From Enterocloster hominis (ex Liu et al. 2021) (GTDB taxonomy: Bacteria > Bacillota > Clostridia > Lachnospirales > Lachnospiraceae): a stretch of DNA of 64,000 bases. Both the position numbers and the translations under genes were made by a program. Of this stretch, positions 45,278 through 54,100 are shown piece by piece. The stretch is taken from positions 86,838 through 150,837 of the forward strand of contig JACRTJ010000008.1 in NCBI GenBank assembly GCA_014385265.1, written 5' to 3'. Numbering within the stretch: the first letter of the stretch is position 1; the number at the start of each line of letters is the position of its first letter. A model generated the notes under the pieces. It searched no databases. It was not told the origin of the DNA and was given only the letters and a program-made list of their open reading frames with translations.

Positions 45278-47737
45278 ATGAACGTGGACCACACCATTAA
45301 TAAGACGGAATTTAAAAAGGCTGTGATTTACAATCTGAAGATCTCATACCGGAGGACCATTGAGGACGCCACCGCCGCGCAGATGTACCAGGCGGTGGCT
45401 CTGGCGGTGAAGGATATGATCATCGACCGCTGGATCGCGACCCACAAGGAGTATGAGAAGCAGGATGCCAAGGTCGTATACTATATGTCCATGGAATTCC
45501 TGACCGGGCGCTTCCTGGGCAACAACATCATCAGCCTCTGCGAGCAGGAGGAGATCCGGGAGGCCCTGTCTGAAATGGGATTTGACTTAAATACCATTGA
45601 AAACCAGGAGCGGGATCCGGCTCTGGGAAACGGCGGTCTGGGACGTCTGGCCGCCTGCTTCCTGGACTCCCTGGCTACCCTGGGCTATCCGGCCTATGGC
45701 TGCGGGATCCGTTACCGCTACGGTATGTTTAAGCAGAAGATCGAGGACGGCTACCAGATCGAGGTGCCGGACGAATGGTTAAAGGACGGCTATCCCTTTG
45801 AGATCCGCCGCCCCGAATACGCCACAGAGGTAAAATTCGGCGGCTATGTGGATACCGAGTGGGACGGCCACAGGAATCATTTTGTCCAGAAGGGCTACCA
45901 GTCGGTTCTGGCAGTCCCCTACGACATCCCCATCGTGGGCTACGGCAACAACGTGGTCAATTCCCTGCGGATCTGGGACGCCCAGCCAGTGAATACCTTT
46001 AATCTGAAGGAATTCGATAAGGGCGATTACCAGAAGGCAGTGGAGCAGGAAAACCTGGCAAAGACCATCGTGGAGGTGCTGTATCCCAACGATAACCATT
46101 ACGCAGGCAAGGAGCTGCGCTTAAGGCAGCAGTATTTCTTCATTTCTGCCAGCGTCCAGAGAGCCGTTAAGAAATATCTGGAGAACCACGACGACATCCA
46201 TAAGTTTTATGAAAAAGCCGTGTTCCAGATGAACGACACCCACCCCACGGTGGCGGTGGCAGAGCTCATGAGGATCCTTTTAGACGAGCAGAACCTGGAA
46301 TGGGATGAGGCCTGGGAGATCACCACAAAGACCTGCGCCTACACCAACCATACCATCATGTCCGAGGCCCTGGAAAAATGGCCCATCGAGCTGTTCTCCC
46401 GCCTGCTTCCGCGTATCTACCAGATCGTGGAGGAGATCAACCGCCGGTTTGTGGAGCAGATCAAGCAGGCATACCCGGGCGACAATGAAAAGATCCGCAA
46501 AATGGCAATCATCTACGACGGACAGGTGCGTATGGCACATCTTGCCATTGTGGGAAGCTTTTCTGTCAACGGCGTGGCAAGGCTCCATACAGAGATCTTA
46601 AAGAACGAGGAATTAAAGGACTTCTACCAGATGATGCCCACAAAGTTCAACAATAAGACCAACGGCATCACCCAGAGACGGTTCCTGCTCCATGGAAACC
46701 CGCTTTTGGCCAGCTGGGTCACCGATAAGATTGGAAACGAGTGGATCACAGACCTGTCCAATATTAAAAAGCTGGCCATTTATGCGGACGATGAGAAGTG
46801 CCAGAGAGAGTTCATGAACATCAAGTATCAGAACAAGATCCGCCTGGCAAAATATATCAAGGAGCATAACGGCATTGACGTGGATCCCAGGTCCATCTTC
46901 GATGTGCAGGTAAAGCGTCTCCATGAATATAAGAGACAGCTGATGAACATCCTGCATGTGATGTATCTGTATAACCAGTTAAAGGATAATCCAAATATGG
47001 ATATCGTGCCCAGGACCTTTATTTTTGGGGCAAAGGCTGCGGCCGGTTATACCCGGGCGAAGCTGACCATCAAGCTGATCAACGCCGTGGCCGATGTGAT
47101 CAACAACGACCGTTCCATCAACGGCAAGATCAAGGTGGTATTCATTGAGGATTACTGTGTATCCAACGCAGAAATGATCTTTGCGGCAGCTGATGTCAGC
47201 GAGCAGATCTCCACCGCCAGCAAGGAGGCCTCCGGTACTGGAAACATGAAGTTCATGTTAAACGGAGCCCTTACCATCGGCACCATGGACGGAGCCAATG
47301 TGGAGATGGCCGAGGAGGTGGGAGCTGAGAACATGTTCATCTTCGGCGCTTCCTCCGACGAGATCATTAATTGGGAGAACCACGGCGGCTACAACCCCAT
47401 GGAGATCTTCAACAGCGACCAGGAGATCCGCCGGGTGCTGATGCAGCTCATCAACGGCAGCTACAGCCCGCAGAATCCGGAGCTGTTCCGGGATATCTAC
47501 AATTCCCTGTTAAATACCCAGTCCAGCGACCGGGCGGATACGTACTTTATCTTAAAGGACTTCCGTTCCTATGCGGAGGCAGAGGACCGGATCGACAAGG
47601 CGTACCGGGATGAGAAATGGTGGGCCCGGACGGCCATCTTAAACACCGCCTCCAGCGGCAAGTTCTCCTCAGACCGTACCATTGAGGAGTACGTAAGGGA
47701 TATCTGGCATCTGGATAAGATCAAGGTAGAACTGTAA
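45278..47737 (+). CDS. glgP: Glycogen/alpha-glucan phosphorylase
   Basis: Releases glucose-1-phosphate from glycogen or maltodextrins using pyridoxal phosphate. The 819-residue protein has family blocks throughout (YYMSMEFLTGRFLGNNI, NGGLGRLAACFLDSLATLGYPA, FQMNDTHPTVAVAELMR, VQVKRLHEYKRQLMN) and the PLP-lysine region EASGTGNMKFMLNGALTIGTMDGANVEM. GGAGGG at 45271-45276 is very close to the ATG at 45278 and better spaced for the in-frame GTG at 45284, so the true start may be two codons later. It appears co-transcribed with ileS and thus partly under T-box control. Confidence 0.96.
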   Translation: MNVDHTINKTEFKKAVIYNLKISYRRTIEDATAAQMYQAVALAVKDMIIDRWIATHKEYEKQDAKVVYYMSMEFLTGRFLGNNIISLCEQEEIREALSEMGFDLNTIENQERDPALGNGGLGRLAACFLDSLATLGYPAYGCGIRYRYGMFKQKIEDGYQIEVPDEWLKDGYPFEIRRPEYATEVKFGGYVDTEWDGHRNHFVQKGYQSVLAVPYDIPIVGYGNNVVNSLRIWDAQPVNTFNLKEFDKGDYQKAVEQENLAKTIVEVLYPNDNHYAGKELRLRQQYFFISASVQRAVKKYLENHDDIHKFYEKAVFQMNDTHPTVAVAELMRILLDEQNLEWDEAWEITTKTCAYTNHTIMSEALEKWPIELFSRLLPRIYQIVEEINRRFVEQIKQAYPGDNEKIRKMAIIYDGQVRMAHLAIVGSFSVNGVARLHTEILKNEELKDFYQMMPTKFNNKTNGITQRRFLLHGNPLLASWVTDKIGNEWITDLSNIKKLAIYADDEKCQREFMNIKYQNKIRLAKYIKEHNGIDVDPRSIFDVQVKRLHEYKRQLMNILHVMYLYNQLKDNPNMDIVPRTFIFGAKAAAGYTRAKLTIKLINAVADVINNDRSINGKIKVVFIEDYCVSNAEMIFAAADVSEQISTASKEASGTGNMKFMLNGALTIGTMDGANVEMAEEVGAENMFIFGASSDEIINWENHGGYNPMEIFNSDQEIRRVLMQLINGSYSPQNPELFRDIYNSLLNTQSSDRADTYFILKDFRSYAEAEDRIDKAYRDEKWWARTAILNTASSGKFSSDRTIEEYVRDIWHLDKIKVEL

Positions 47738-47796
47738 TACAAACCAGGGGAACGCGGCCCGTCCGGGGACGGAGCTGCTCCCCAGGTTCTAAAAAG

Positions 47797-47846
47797 AAAG
47801 CCTGTCTCATAGACTTTACAAAAAAGGATATGAGGTGGGCTTTTTT
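47797..47846 (+). terminator. Terminator hairpin of glgP that contains the spoIID ribosome site
   Basis: Arms 47797-47811 and 47829-47843 pair over 15 positions (three G-U pairs: AAAGCC/GGCTTT outside, CTCATA/TATGAG inside), and the 3' side continues as six Ts ending at the base before the spoIID ATG. The GAGGTGG ribosome site (47832-47838) is inside the 3' arm. It can therefore stop transcripts from glgP and also hide the spoIID start in read-through RNA. Confidence 0.75.
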
Positions 47847-48833
47847 ATGAAGCGGTTTCTGACTGTTTTGATGATCATGGTGATGATCCCCTATGTGACG
47901 ACCATGGCCTGGACAGGCCGGATCGGCGGCGGGGATTTTACGGGCTTTGAGGAGCTGGCGGGAGCCGGGGGAGAAGGAAGCCAGGGCGGCTCTCTGGGAA
48001 CTGATGGGAACGGAGTGGCCGGAAGGCGGTATGTGGCTGTGGAGCGGGAAGGAAAGGTTTCGCGGGTCCCGGCGGAGGATTTTCTGGTCCATGTGCTGGC
48101 GGCCCAGATCCCGGCAGATTTCGGGCCGGAGACTCTGAAGGCCCAGGCAGTTATAGCCCGGACGTATATCTACCGGGAGATGAACGGGGCGGAGGAGATC
48201 CCGGAGGAGGCCCTGGACATGGACGCCTTGAGCGGAGCGCAGATGGAGGAGCTGTGGGGCGGGACTTACCAGGAGGATTACAGCAGGATCAGGGAGGCGG
48301 TGTCCGCCACCAGCGGGCTTTATCTGGCTTATGAGGGAGAACCGGCGGAGGTGTTTTTCTGCCGGGCGGCCTCGGGGGCCACAAGGCCTGGAGGACAGGA
48401 GCATCCATGTCTCAGACAGGCGGAAAGCCCAGGGGATCTTCTGGCCGACGGATATCTGTCCATTGCGGTCTTCACGCCGGAGGACCTGGCCCGGAGGGTG
48501 AGCGCCATTCCGGGGGCGGTCTCTCCGGATGCAGACCGGCTCCTGGAGGAGATCCAGGTGGCGGAGCGGGATGGGGCCGGATATGTGGTCCAGATCCAGA
48601 TTGGTCCGAAGACCTACTCCGGGGAAGAGGTCCAGTACGCCCTGGGCCTGTCCTCCCCGTGCTTTTATTTCGATGAGCTCCAGGGAAAGGTCCGGGTCAC
48701 CTGCAAAGGGATCGGTCATGGGTACGGCTTCTCCCAGGCCGGAGCCTCGGCGCTGGAAAAGGAGGGGCTCGGCTTTGAAGCACTTCTGGACCATTATTTC
48801 CAGAATGTGGAAATTTTAAAAGAGGGAATCTGA
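47847..48833 (+). CDS. spoIID: SpoIID/LytB-family sporulation protein
   Basis: A membrane-anchored peptidoglycan lytic transglycosylase-family protein of the engulfment machinery; 328 residues. Residues 4-22 form the anchor, and the SpoIID domain starts near residue 60 (EDFLVHVLAAQIPADFGPETLKAQAVIARTYIYRE) and ends in GIGHGYGFSQAGASALEKEG. The position usually read as the catalytic Glu of the E-M-P motif is Gln87 here (AAQIP), and the Cys/His region is FFCRAASGATRPGGQEH. The start is the ATG at 47847 rather than the GTG at 47835, which lies in the ribosome site. A spoIIQ-like gene follows by 45 bases, matching the DMP/Q engulfment partnership. Confidence 0.88.
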   Translation: MKRFLTVLMIMVMIPYVTTMAWTGRIGGGDFTGFEELAGAGGEGSQGGSLGTDGNGVAGRRYVAVEREGKVSRVPAEDFLVHVLAAQIPADFGPETLKAQAVIARTYIYREMNGAEEIPEEALDMDALSGAQMEELWGGTYQEDYSRIREAVSATSGLYLAYEGEPAEVFFCRAASGATRPGGQEHPCLRQAESPGDLLADGYLSIAVFTPEDLARRVSAIPGAVSPDADRLLEEIQVAERDGAGYVVQIQIGPKTYSGEEVQYALGLSSPCFYFDELQGKVRVTCKGIGHGYGFSQAGASALEKEGLGFEALLDHYFQNVEILKEGI

Positions 48834-48878
48834 ATAAGACGTGTCACTTTGGTAAGAATAGTACCGAGGTGATAAAAC

Positions 48879-49652
48879 GTGAAAGAGAGAGTAAACCAGC
48901 TTTTCAAGGATAAGTTAGTTCTTGTGATGCTAGTGCTGGGCCTGCTGACTATTGTTGCCGCAGCAGGCGCTGTGAGGATCCGGAAGGGCGCCCAGAACAT
49001 GGAGGAGAGTCCGTATCTGGAGATCAAGGAGCCGGAGGGGATGATCGCCGGGGAGACAGAGCCGCCCAGGACCGTGGCGGGAAGCTCCAACGCCCAGGAG
49101 GCGGAGCCAGCCGGGGCCGGAGCCGGTTCCCATGTAACTGAAAACACCATGGGAGCGGCAGAGACAGAAGCCGCGGCCCTGGAGGATCCGCCGGCAGACG
49201 AGGCCGGAGCAGCGGCCGGGGATTCTCTGGTCCTGGATTTTACGGAAAGCGACAGGCTTTTGTGGCCGGTACAGGGAAATGTGATCCTGGGATACAGCAT
49301 GGACACCACCACCTGGTTCCCGACCCTGGAGCAGTATAAATGCAATCCGGCCAACGTGATCCAGAGCGAGGTGAGCACGCCTGTTTCTGCCCCGGCCGAT
49401 GCCAGGATCCTGGAGGTAGGCGTCAATGAGGAGATCGGCAATTATGTGCGGCTGGATCTGGGCAACGGCTACCAGGCCGTCTGCGGCCAGTTAAAGGAGA
49501 TCCCGGTGGTGGAGAACGAGTACGTCAGCCGGGGCGATGTGCTGGGCTATGTGGCCGAGCCCACCAAATATTATTCCCTGGAAGGGGCCAGCCTGTACTT
49601 TGAGCTGCTTTCCGGGGACGAGCCTGTGGACGCTCTGGATTATCTGGAGTAG
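48879..49652 (+). CDS. SpoIIQ-like LytM/M23-domain protein (degenerate)
   Basis: A 257-residue protein with one membrane segment (LVLVMLVLGLLTIVAAAGAV, residues 13-32), an Ala/Glu/Gly-rich linker to about 115, and a LytM/M23 beta-domain at 120-250 (WPVQGNVILGYS, PVSAPADARILEVG, YFELLSGDEPVDAL). The metal ligands of active M23 enzymes are missing: no HxxxD, CGQL where YxHL is expected, and SLYFE instead of HxH-FE. Dead LytM domains of this kind occur in SpoIIQ, which docks with SpoIIIAH across the forespore membranes; adjacency to spoIID supports that role. Start GTG with GAGGTG 7 bases upstream. Confidence 0.8.
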   Translation: MKERVNQLFKDKLVLVMLVLGLLTIVAAAGAVRIRKGAQNMEESPYLEIKEPEGMIAGETEPPRTVAGSSNAQEAEPAGAGAGSHVTENTMGAAETEAAALEDPPADEAGAAAGDSLVLDFTESDRLLWPVQGNVILGYSMDTTTWFPTLEQYKCNPANVIQSEVSTPVSAPADARILEVGVNEEIGNYVRLDLGNGYQAVCGQLKEIPVVENEYVSRGDVLGYVAEPTKYYSLEGASLYFELLSGDEPVDALDYLE

Positions 49653-49688
49653 GGGACAGGGAAGAAATTATAAGGATCTGGAAAAATG

Positions 49689-49722
49689 GACCGCCTGGAA
49701 AATACCCGGCGGTCTGTTTTTT
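49689..49722 (+). terminator. Intrinsic terminator after the spoIIQ-like gene
   Basis: GACCGCC (49689-49695) pairs with GGCGGTC (49708-49714), then TGTTTTTT. Confidence 0.9.
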
Positions 49723-49837
49723 GACGTTAATATGAATTTAATAAAAAGTTCACAGAGTTTTCGTGAAAATGTGAGAGAAATATGGTAAACTGTACATAAC
49801 TTTACAGAGCGGTAAGAAAAAAGATGGAGGAAAAGCA

Positions 49838-50440
49838 ATGGATTACGGGAAATTAAAAAAGAATTTTGAGGACCACCGGTTTCTCACCTCGTACTTTGAG
49901 ACCAGGGAGGAAGCGGCTGCTTATCTGAAGGAAAAGATCCGCGGGGAAAAGGTGGGCTTTGGCGGCTCCATGACCTGTCAGGAAATGGGGCTGTACGAGC
50001 TTCTGAAGGAAAACAACCAGGTGGTCTGGCACTGGAAGGACGAGATGACGGCGGCAGAGGCCAGAAGAGCGGCCATGGATTCCACCGTATATATTTTAAG
50101 CGCCAACGGCGTTTCGGAAACCGGGGAGCTGGTGAATATTGACGGTACGGGAAACCGGGCGGCGGCCAGCCTGTTTGGTCCGGAACGGGTCTTCTATGTG
50201 ATAGGAAGGAATAAGATCGCCCCGGACCTTCACAGCACCATTGCCCGGGCTAAAAATACGGCCTGTACGAAAAATGCCAGACGCCTTGGGGTCAAGACGC
50301 CCTGTGCCGCGTCGGAAGAGCTGCGCTGTTATGACTGTAATAGTCCGGCCCGGATCTGCAGCGCCACAGTGATCCTGGAGCGTCCCTGTAACGGAATGAC
50401 CGTGGAGCTGGTCTTCATCAACGAGGACCTGGGATATTAG
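49838..50440 (+). CDS. LUD-domain protein (LutC/YkgG-like)
   Basis: A 200-residue cytoplasmic protein with the LUD fold (KVGFGGSMTCQEMGLYELL, VYILSANGVSETGELVNIDGTGNR, VIGRNKIAPDL) and a C-terminal Cys cluster (TACTKNA, TPCAASEELRCYDCNSPARICSA) that might hold iron-sulfur or zinc. Lactate-utilisation partners lutA and lutB are absent, so this is a stand-alone LUD protein of unknown substrate, a form common in Clostridia. GGAGGAAAAGC precedes the ATG. Confidence 0.85.
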   Translation: MDYGKLKKNFEDHRFLTSYFETREEAAAYLKEKIRGEKVGFGGSMTCQEMGLYELLKENNQVVWHWKDEMTAAEARRAAMDSTVYILSANGVSETGELVNIDGTGNRAAASLFGPERVFYVIGRNKIAPDLHSTIARAKNTACTKNARRLGVKTPCAASEELRCYDCNSPARICSATVILERPCNGMTVELVFINEDLGY

Positions 50441-50483
50441 GGCACAGGGAACGGGCGGATATAGACTAAAGGAGAGAGATGAA

Positions 50484-50894
50484 ATGAATATATTGTTTTT
50501 TCTGACACCGAAGAGTGAGGTGGCTTACATCCATGATGATGAAAGCCTCCGGCAGGTTCTGGAGAAGATGGAGTACCATAAATATTCGGCGGTGCCGATC
50601 ATCAGCAGGCAGGGGACCTATGTGGGGACCATCACCGAGGGGGATCTTCTGTGGTACATAAAAAACCAGCTGGATCTGAACCTGCAGGAAGCAAGAAGGA
50701 TCCTGATCACCAATGTTCCCCGCCGTTCTGACAATACGCCGGTGAGCATTGACAGCAATATGGAGGACCTTTTAGACAAGGCCATGAAGCAGAACTTCGT
50801 TCCGGTCCTGGACGATAAGAAATCTTTTATCGGGATCGTCACCAGAAAAGACATTATGAAGTATTTTGCGGATAAAATGAAAAAAACAGAATAA
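50484..50894 (+). CDS. CBS-domain-pair protein
   Basis: A 136-residue protein made almost entirely of two CBS motifs (residues about 10-65: DDESLRQVLEKMEYHKYSAVPIISRQGTYVGTITEGDLL; about 75-130: SIDSNMEDLLDKAMKQNFVPVLDDKKSFIGIVTRKDIM), an adenosine-nucleotide sensing module. There is no catalytic or transport domain, so the regulated partner is unknown. It is 43 bases behind the LUD gene with GGAGAGAG before the ATG, probably an operon. Confidence 0.88.
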   Translation: MNILFFLTPKSEVAYIHDDESLRQVLEKMEYHKYSAVPIISRQGTYVGTITEGDLLWYIKNQLDLNLQEARRILITNVPRRSDNTPVSIDSNMEDLLDKAMKQNFVPVLDDKKSFIGIVTRKDIMKYFADKMKKTE

Positions 50895-50908
50895 ATGCAA
50901 AAATTTTC

Positions 50909-50937
50909 TTTTCAAAAAACGTCTGATGTGTTATACT
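50909..50937 (+). promoter_or_regulatory. Possible promoter for the M60 peptidase leader
   Basis: TTTTCA (50909-50914), a 17-base spacer, TATACT (50932-50937), just downstream of the CBS gene. If used, it would produce a leader of about 255 nt through the terminator and repeat element before the M60 start. Confidence 0.4.
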
Positions 50938-50962
50938 GGGCGTCATGAGACGGGGAAATAGG

Positions 50963-50997
50963 ATCCGGCCAGAAATCTGATTCTGACCGGATTTTTT
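50963..50997 (+). terminator. Terminator/attenuator between the CBS and M60 genes
   Basis: ATCCGGCCAGAA (50963-50974) pairs with TTCTGACCGGAT (50981-50992) with a single mismatch, followed by a T6 run that is also the left edge of a long palindrome. Confidence 0.85.
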
Positions 50998-51126
50998 ATT
51001 TGATAGGAAATTCCTATCAAATAAAAAAGCACTTCGTGCAGAATCGCACTGCGGCGGTATGGAATTTCGTCGCAAATGCGACCCGCCGCAGGCGGAGAAT
51101 CCTGCAAGAGCAGGATTCTTTCTTGT
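50992..51126 (+). repeat. Full copy (B) of a dispersed structured intergenic element
   Basis: Part 1: a perfect palindrome with 18-bp arms (50992-51009 and 51011-51028, TTTTTTATTTGATAGGAA and its complement). Part 2: GCAC-TTC-GTGC (51029-51039). Part 3: GCGGCGG (51051-51057) closing with CCGCCGC (51083-51089) around GTCGC-AAAT-GCGAC (51069-51082). Part 4: GAATCCTGC-AAGA-GCAGGATTC (51097-51118) followed by TTTCTTGT, terminator-like. Copy C at 57858-57988 shares order, spacing and the AGGCGGAGAA and TTCTTTCTTGT words, with compensatory changes in the stems. The rest of the 304-bp gap holds another small hairpin (GGGGA/TCCCC near 51132-51148) and the ribosome site. Confidence 0.75.
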
Positions 51127-51198
51127 GCCATGGGGACCGAAGATCCCCTAAAAAATGGATACTCCGCAGGCAATAAATCTGATCCATAGGAGGAAAGT

Positions 51199-54100
51199 GT
51201 GAAAAGAACTGTGAAAAAGAGAACGGGAATGCGGTCGGCAGCGGCTCTTCTGGCGGTCCTTATGGCTGTGCAGAGCCCACTGGGACGGACGGGAGCCATG
51301 GGAATGCCGCAGAAAAACCAGAGGACCCGGATGACCGCCACCATGTCGGATGCGGCGGCCGGGGAAGAAGCCTTAGCCGGACTTCTGGAGGAGAGGAACG
51401 GGATCCTTAGGGTGGAGGTCCAGGGCGTCGTAAAGGCTCCGGAGACCACCTGGAATGTGGAGCTGTATCCGTCGGAGGAAGAGGATGCCTCCATAGCCGA
51501 ACCGGCCTTTGGAAGCCTTACCCTGCCGGCCGGAGACGGGAATACATACACAGAGGGGAGCTGTGAGCTGACGGAGCTTCCCGATGGGACGTATGATCTC
51601 AGGATGGAGCCGGAAAACGATACGGTCTCCTATGTGGCCTATGAGCAGAAGGGGATCCGGATCCAGGGGGACATGGTCTCCATCCGTTTAATGAACGATG
51701 CGCCGGAAAACCACGGATACGGGGAGAGCGGAGCCGGAAGCCGCATCGGTGTTCTGGCCATGGGCGACATTGACGGCAGCGGGGCTGTGGATGAGGACGA
51801 TAAGGAGGAGCTTCTGAAGCTGGCAGCCTCCGGCCAGGTCCATGACGATCTGTTTTATGACCGGGCCGATCTGAACGGCGACAGTCAGGTGGATCTGGCG
51901 GATGTGGCATGTTTTGCAAAGTATTATAAGGAAGATGTAAGGACTGCCCGGGAGATCCGGACCATGCGGATCACAGAGGAAGAGATCCATACGGCGTCCG
52001 CCAGCAACGCGGAGATCTCCCAGGGAACGGTGGAGCAGCTGTTTTCCGGTGCGGCCAGCCTTACACTGGAAAGTGAGGAGGCCATTTCCGGGGAGAATCC
52101 GGTGACCATTTCTGCGGAGTTTGACTCCGGAAAGACCATGGCCGGGTTCGTCATCGACCCGGTGGACGGCTCCGGCAACACCATTGTGGACGGAACTGTT
52201 TCTGTGGAGACAGAAAAGGGAAAAGAAAAGGTCTTTGAGATCGAAAACGGAAAAGTAAAGGAACGGAGCCTGGGAAGGGCGCTTCTGGAATTTTTCACAG
52301 GAAAAGAGGAGACCGTAAGCCAGGGAGGCCCCATCGTCATCGATCTGAAGGGCCAGACAGCCGTGAAGAAGGTGACCATTAAGGTCAGCCGGACCCTGGG
52401 GAACACTGCCCTGGTGGATATTGCAAAGGTGGAGTTCCTGGGGGATATGAAGGAACGGATCCCGGAGCCGGAAATGACAGCGCCGGAGCGGGTGCAGGTG
52501 GAGAACGGGGACGCGTCCTTTACCGTGACCTGGCGGAAACAGCCCAATGTGACGGGCTACGAGGTGACGGTCCATGGCGTCAACAGTAAGAAAAACGAGG
52601 TGACACAGACCTTCCAGACGGATAAGCCGGAATTCCGGGCAGAAGGCCTGGGAGACGGGGCGCTGGCCAATGGAAATTCCTATGAGATCCAGATACGTTC
52701 GGTGAACGGGGCCTGGAAGAGCCCGGCGGCAGAGGCTGTGGGACAGCCCAGGGCGGCCAGCCTTCCGCCTGCGCCGGAAAATATCACGGTGACATCCCGG
52801 TATAAGGGGCTTTCCATCAGCTGGAAGGATATGATGGATACAGACAGCTATAACCTGTATTACAGGAAGTACGGCGACTCCCAGGGAGCGTACACGAAGA
52901 TCCCGGATATCCAGGAGAACCGGTATGAGCTTAAGGGGCTGGAGGATAAGACAAAGTATGACGTTTATCTGACCGGCGTGAACCCGCTGGGAGAGGGGCC
53001 GGAATCGGTCCACTATACGGGAGTGACGGCGGCCCTGGATCCGCCGGTGACGCCGGATTACAAGCGGATCAATGTGGAGGTGCCGGGAGAGCCGGTGACC
53101 GCCCATATCGAGTCGGTGCGCTATGGGTATGATGTCTCCAAAGGTGAGTATGATATTGTAGATGGAGACTATGAGACCTCCTGGGTCCGCAAGGATGACT
53201 GGGATTCGGGAGCAGAATACTATGATCTGAAAAAAGCCCCCATTGTTTCCTTTGACGGGTCCTATGAAATGGATACTCTGGTGGTGATCCCCGACGGGGA
53301 CCAGATGTATTCCTATTATAAAGCAGTGCTTTATTACTGGACAGACCGGAACGACATCCAGGACAGCACAAAGAATTCTGTTTCCGGCGTCCTGGAGAAA
53401 AAGACCAGCAACAATAAGGCCTACTACGAATTCCGGGCGGACAGGCCCATTGAGGCCGAGGCGGTGCAGCTGACTTTAAGCGCCAGCGGCCGCCGGATCT
53501 CCATGGCAGAGCTTAAGTTCTACTACTACGACTCGCTGGAGGACGAGATCATGGACCTTTACGGGGATCCCTACCATGTGAGCCTGCGGTCGGACGAGGA
53601 CCGGGAGACCATGGGAAAACGGATCCAGAGCCTTAAGGACCGGCTGGACCAGCCGGATCCGGTCAGCGGGGAGCTGCACCCCAGGAAGGAGATCCTGGAA
53701 ACGGAGCTGGCCAACGCAGAGCGGATCTTCAAGGATGGTGCGCTCCAGGCGGAGATCCAGGCGGTGGACAGCAAGGACACAGGAAGCTCCGACGGCCACA
53801 TCACCTTCAAGGGCGGTCTCAATACGTACCAGCCCCTGGGCGTGACTGCAAGGGCCGGGGAGACGGTCACCGTCTATGTGGGAAGCCCCGCCCATAAGAC
53901 CGGGGACGGCACCAGGCTTCAGCTCGTTCAGACCCAGTACCATGGAAGCTCTGCTGCCTGGACCAGGACATTGGGGAATTTAAAAGCCGGAGCTAATGAT
54001 TTTACGCTGGAGGCCCTGGACCATATGGACCTGGAGCGGGGCGGACAGCTTTATGTGGTCTACACCGGAGAGGCAGGCCGGGAGCAGTACGGTGTCCGTG

